DNA of 7,077 nt from an uncultured Clostridium sp. Its GTDB lineage: Bacteria; Bacillota; Clostridia; UBA1212; UBA1255. The position numbers and the translations under genes were made by a program. The notes beneath the pieces were generated by a model. It had not been told where the DNA came from. It ran no database searches and saw nothing but the letters and a program-made list of their open reading frames with translations. Below are positions 5,579-7,077 of this stretch, in pieces; positions within the stretch are counted from its first letter, which is position 1; every line of letters begins with the position of its first letter. Location: contig USLW01000104.1 of the NCBI GenBank assembly GCA_900555605.1, forward strand, positions 1 through 7,077. The letters run 5' to 3'.

Positions 5579-6667
5579 ATGGCAGGTCTGAACAGACACG
5601 TATATTTAGGGGCAAACACAAGAAAAGGATTCCGGGGCGTGTATCATCAATTGCTGCGAAATGACGATTGTCGGGTATATATTTTAAAAGGAGGGCCCGG
5701 CACCGGAAAATCCACTTTTATCAAAAAGGTGATCAGCGAACTGCAGGGTTATGATTTTTGTATGGATATCATCCACTGCTCCGGTGATCCTACCAGTCTT
5801 GACGGCGTAATTTGTACGGAAGCAGGCGTAATCGTCGTTGACGGAACCAGCCCGCACACTTTGGATCCGGCGATCCCAGGCGCAAGGGAAGAAATCATCA
5901 ATTTAGGCGCCTTCTGGGACAGCGCCATGCTGCGGAAATTCCAATCCGATATTGCACAGTATAACGAAAAGAAAGCTGCATTTTACAGAAGAGCTTATCA
6001 GTATCTCGCGGCTGGGGGCGCGATTTACGATGACAGCAATACGATTGTGGAGAGCTGCGTGGAAAAGGATAAAATGTATTTTTTCGCACAGAAGCTGGCC
6101 AGTGAAATTCTGTATGATATTGACGAGTCCATTCATTGGGGAAAGGATACTGCAATGTTTGCCACGGCGATTACGCCGGGCGGTATGCAGGGCGATGTCG
6201 GACAGATTTTCCGGGAAGAAAAGGTGTATTCCGTTAAGACCTTCTACGGAATCCATGCTTCTCAGATTCTTAAAACCGTACGATCACGGGCTCTTGCCTG
6301 CGGATTCGACACGGAGAGCTTTTACTGCGGATTTGACAGTGATATTTTGGAGCACCTGCTCATTCCGGACTTAGGAGTCGCCATTGTAACCTCCAATGAT
6401 TATCATGAAGCGGACGGTCATGACGCCTATTTTGATTATCCGCTGGAAGGCTTCCTTTGTGAATATTCTGTTTATCCGGTGAAAGACGATCTCAAATATA
6501 ACAAGATCCGCTTTGACGAGCTGATGGATAAGGCAATCCGTTCGCTGTTCAAGGCACGTCAGATACATGGAGAGATTGAGGAAATTTACGTTGCCGCAAT
6601 GGATTTTGACAGCATGGATCAATATCTTGATACGACGCTGCAGCGTATTACTGCCGACATTCTTTGA
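5579..6667 (+). CDS. PRK06851-like P-loop ATPase of unknown role
   Basis: The protein is 362 aa and resembles the PRK06851 family of uncharacterised P-loop ATPases common in Clostridia; that assignment is from memory of the family's pattern, not a search. It opens RHVYLGANTRKGFRGVYHQ (6-24), then VYILKGGPGTGKST (33-46) with a perfect Walker A (38-46). DIIHCSGDPTSLDGV (63-77) and VIVVDGTSPHTLDP (84-97) follow, the latter Walker B-like. The middle (about 112-155) is helical and ends RAYQYLAAGGAIYDD. The second half includes VYSVKTFYGIHASQIL and a likely substrate or nucleotide fold. There is no signal peptide or membrane helix, so it is probably cytoplasmic. ATG 5579 is chosen because GGGAGG lies 5 nt upstream; an in-frame ATG at 5534 would add unrelated residues and lacks such a site. 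It diverges from the murA remnant and converges on the helicase gene. No partner suggests its function. Confidence 0.82.
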   Translation: MAGLNRHVYLGANTRKGFRGVYHQLLRNDDCRVYILKGGPGTGKSTFIKKVISELQGYDFCMDIIHCSGDPTSLDGVICTEAGVIVVDGTSPHTLDPAIPGAREEIINLGAFWDSAMLRKFQSDIAQYNEKKAAFYRRAYQYLAAGGAIYDDSNTIVESCVEKDKMYFFAQKLASEILYDIDESIHWGKDTAMFATAITPGGMQGDVGQIFREEKVYSVKTFYGIHASQILKTVRSRALACGFDTESFYCGFDSDILEHLLIPDLGVAIVTSNDYHEADGHDAYFDYPLEGFLCEYSVYPVKDDLKYNKIRFDELMDKAIRSLFKARQIHGEIEEIYVAAMDFDSMDQYLDTTLQRITADIL

Positions 6668-7077
6668 GAAACATGCTCTCCTGTTCGTCACAGTCTCCTC
6701 TGGTTTCCGGGTAAAGCAAATACAGCGCGTGTCTGGCTCTCGTAACAGCCACGTAGAAAAGACGACGTTCCTCCTCCAGTAACTGATCTTCTGCGGCGCT
6801 GCTTCCCGGAAACTCTCCTTGTACTAAGTCCACCAGCAATACGCAGTCATATTCCAGCCCCTTTGCCGAATGAATCGTGCTCAGGGTGATCCGCGTGTCT
6901 TTCTTTTGGCTGCTTTCTGCGGCAGCGTCAGAACCAAGCTGCCCCAGCTTCTGCAGGCACATTGCAAAGGATTCAGAGCATATACATAAATACGCAATAA
7001 ATTCAAGAATACCGTTGATTGCATGCGGCTGCTTTCCGGTTCGTTCACAGTGCGCTCTGCATTGGCTTAAGAAACCG
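6648..7077 (-). CDS. UvrD/Rep-type superfamily 1 DNA helicase, C-terminal part (runs off right edge)
   Basis: The minus strand stays open from the TAA at 6648 to the right edge, giving the last 142 residues of a larger protein. Two superfamily 1A motifs are plain: TIHSAKGLEYD (67-77 of the visible part), with the Q/H-S-x-K-G-L-E-D core of motif V, and EEERRLFYVAVTRAR (101-115), motif VI with its arginine finger. These couple ATP hydrolysis to strand unwinding in UvrD, PcrA, Rep and related helicases. Only about 27 residues follow motif VI, so it lacks the long C-terminal extension of PcrA/UvrD proper and is better called a UvrD-like helicase. An internal ATG at 6962 is not the start, because the frame continues upstream of it. 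The last 20 bp overlap the end of the converging ATPase gene. Confidence 0.88.
   Translation of the reverse strand, partial: GFLSQCRAHCERTGKQPHAINGILEFIAYLCICSESFAMCLQKLGQLGSDAAAESSQKKDTRITLSTIHSAKGLEYDCVLLVDLVQGEFPGSSAAEDQLLEEERRLFYVAVTRARHALYLLYPETRGDCDEQESMFLKECRQ

Noticed and set aside
5903..6256. Minus-strand open frame opposite the ATPase
   Set aside because: Antisense shadow of a conserved P-loop protein, with no domain or ribosome site.

Overview
The window is the distal end of a division and cell wall (dcw) gene cluster from an endospore-forming Bacillota, most likely class Clostridia. The evidence is the minus-strand order ftsQ/divIB - sbp - ftsA - ftsZ - spoIIGA, which is characteristic of spore-formers, together with Spo0A-type boxes in front of spoIIGA. 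Base composition is moderate by eye, Shine-Dalgarno sites are purine-rich, and several genes start with TTG or GTG. I cannot assign a genus.

Minus strand, read from high to low coordinates. An N-terminally truncated murA (4437-5489) is followed by the division genes ftsQ/divIB (3604-4392), sbp (3257-3607, sharing an ATGA overlap with ftsQ), ftsA (1843 to about 3117) and ftsZ (578-1762). A clear intrinsic terminator (about 497-532) closes ftsZ. Next comes a separate spoIIGA promoter region (395-439) and the N-terminal 112 residues of SpoIIGA, which runs off the left edge. FtsQ, FtsA and FtsZ belong to the divisome. SpoIIGA is the membrane protease that processes pro-sigma-E at the asymmetric septum, so the layout links the Z-ring to sporulation. 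Promoter-like sites lie before ftsQ (the best one, TTTACA-17-TATAAT), before ftsA and before ftsZ.

Plus strand. A PRK06851-like P-loop ATPase of unknown role (5579-6667) diverges from the murA remnant. Its 3' end overlaps by 20 bp the 3' end of a converging UvrD/Rep-type helicase gene (6648 to beyond the right edge).

The most unusual part is the junction at about 5370-5500. murA begins abruptly just before its catalytic PGGC motif. About 115 N-terminal residues are missing, and the junction is packed with GC-rich perfect inverted repeats. The dcw genes expected upstream, such as murG, are not here. I read this as a rearrangement breakpoint with a decaying murA. Apart from this I see no defence system, CRISPR array, RNA gene or insertion-sequence transposase, and no clear new biological system.
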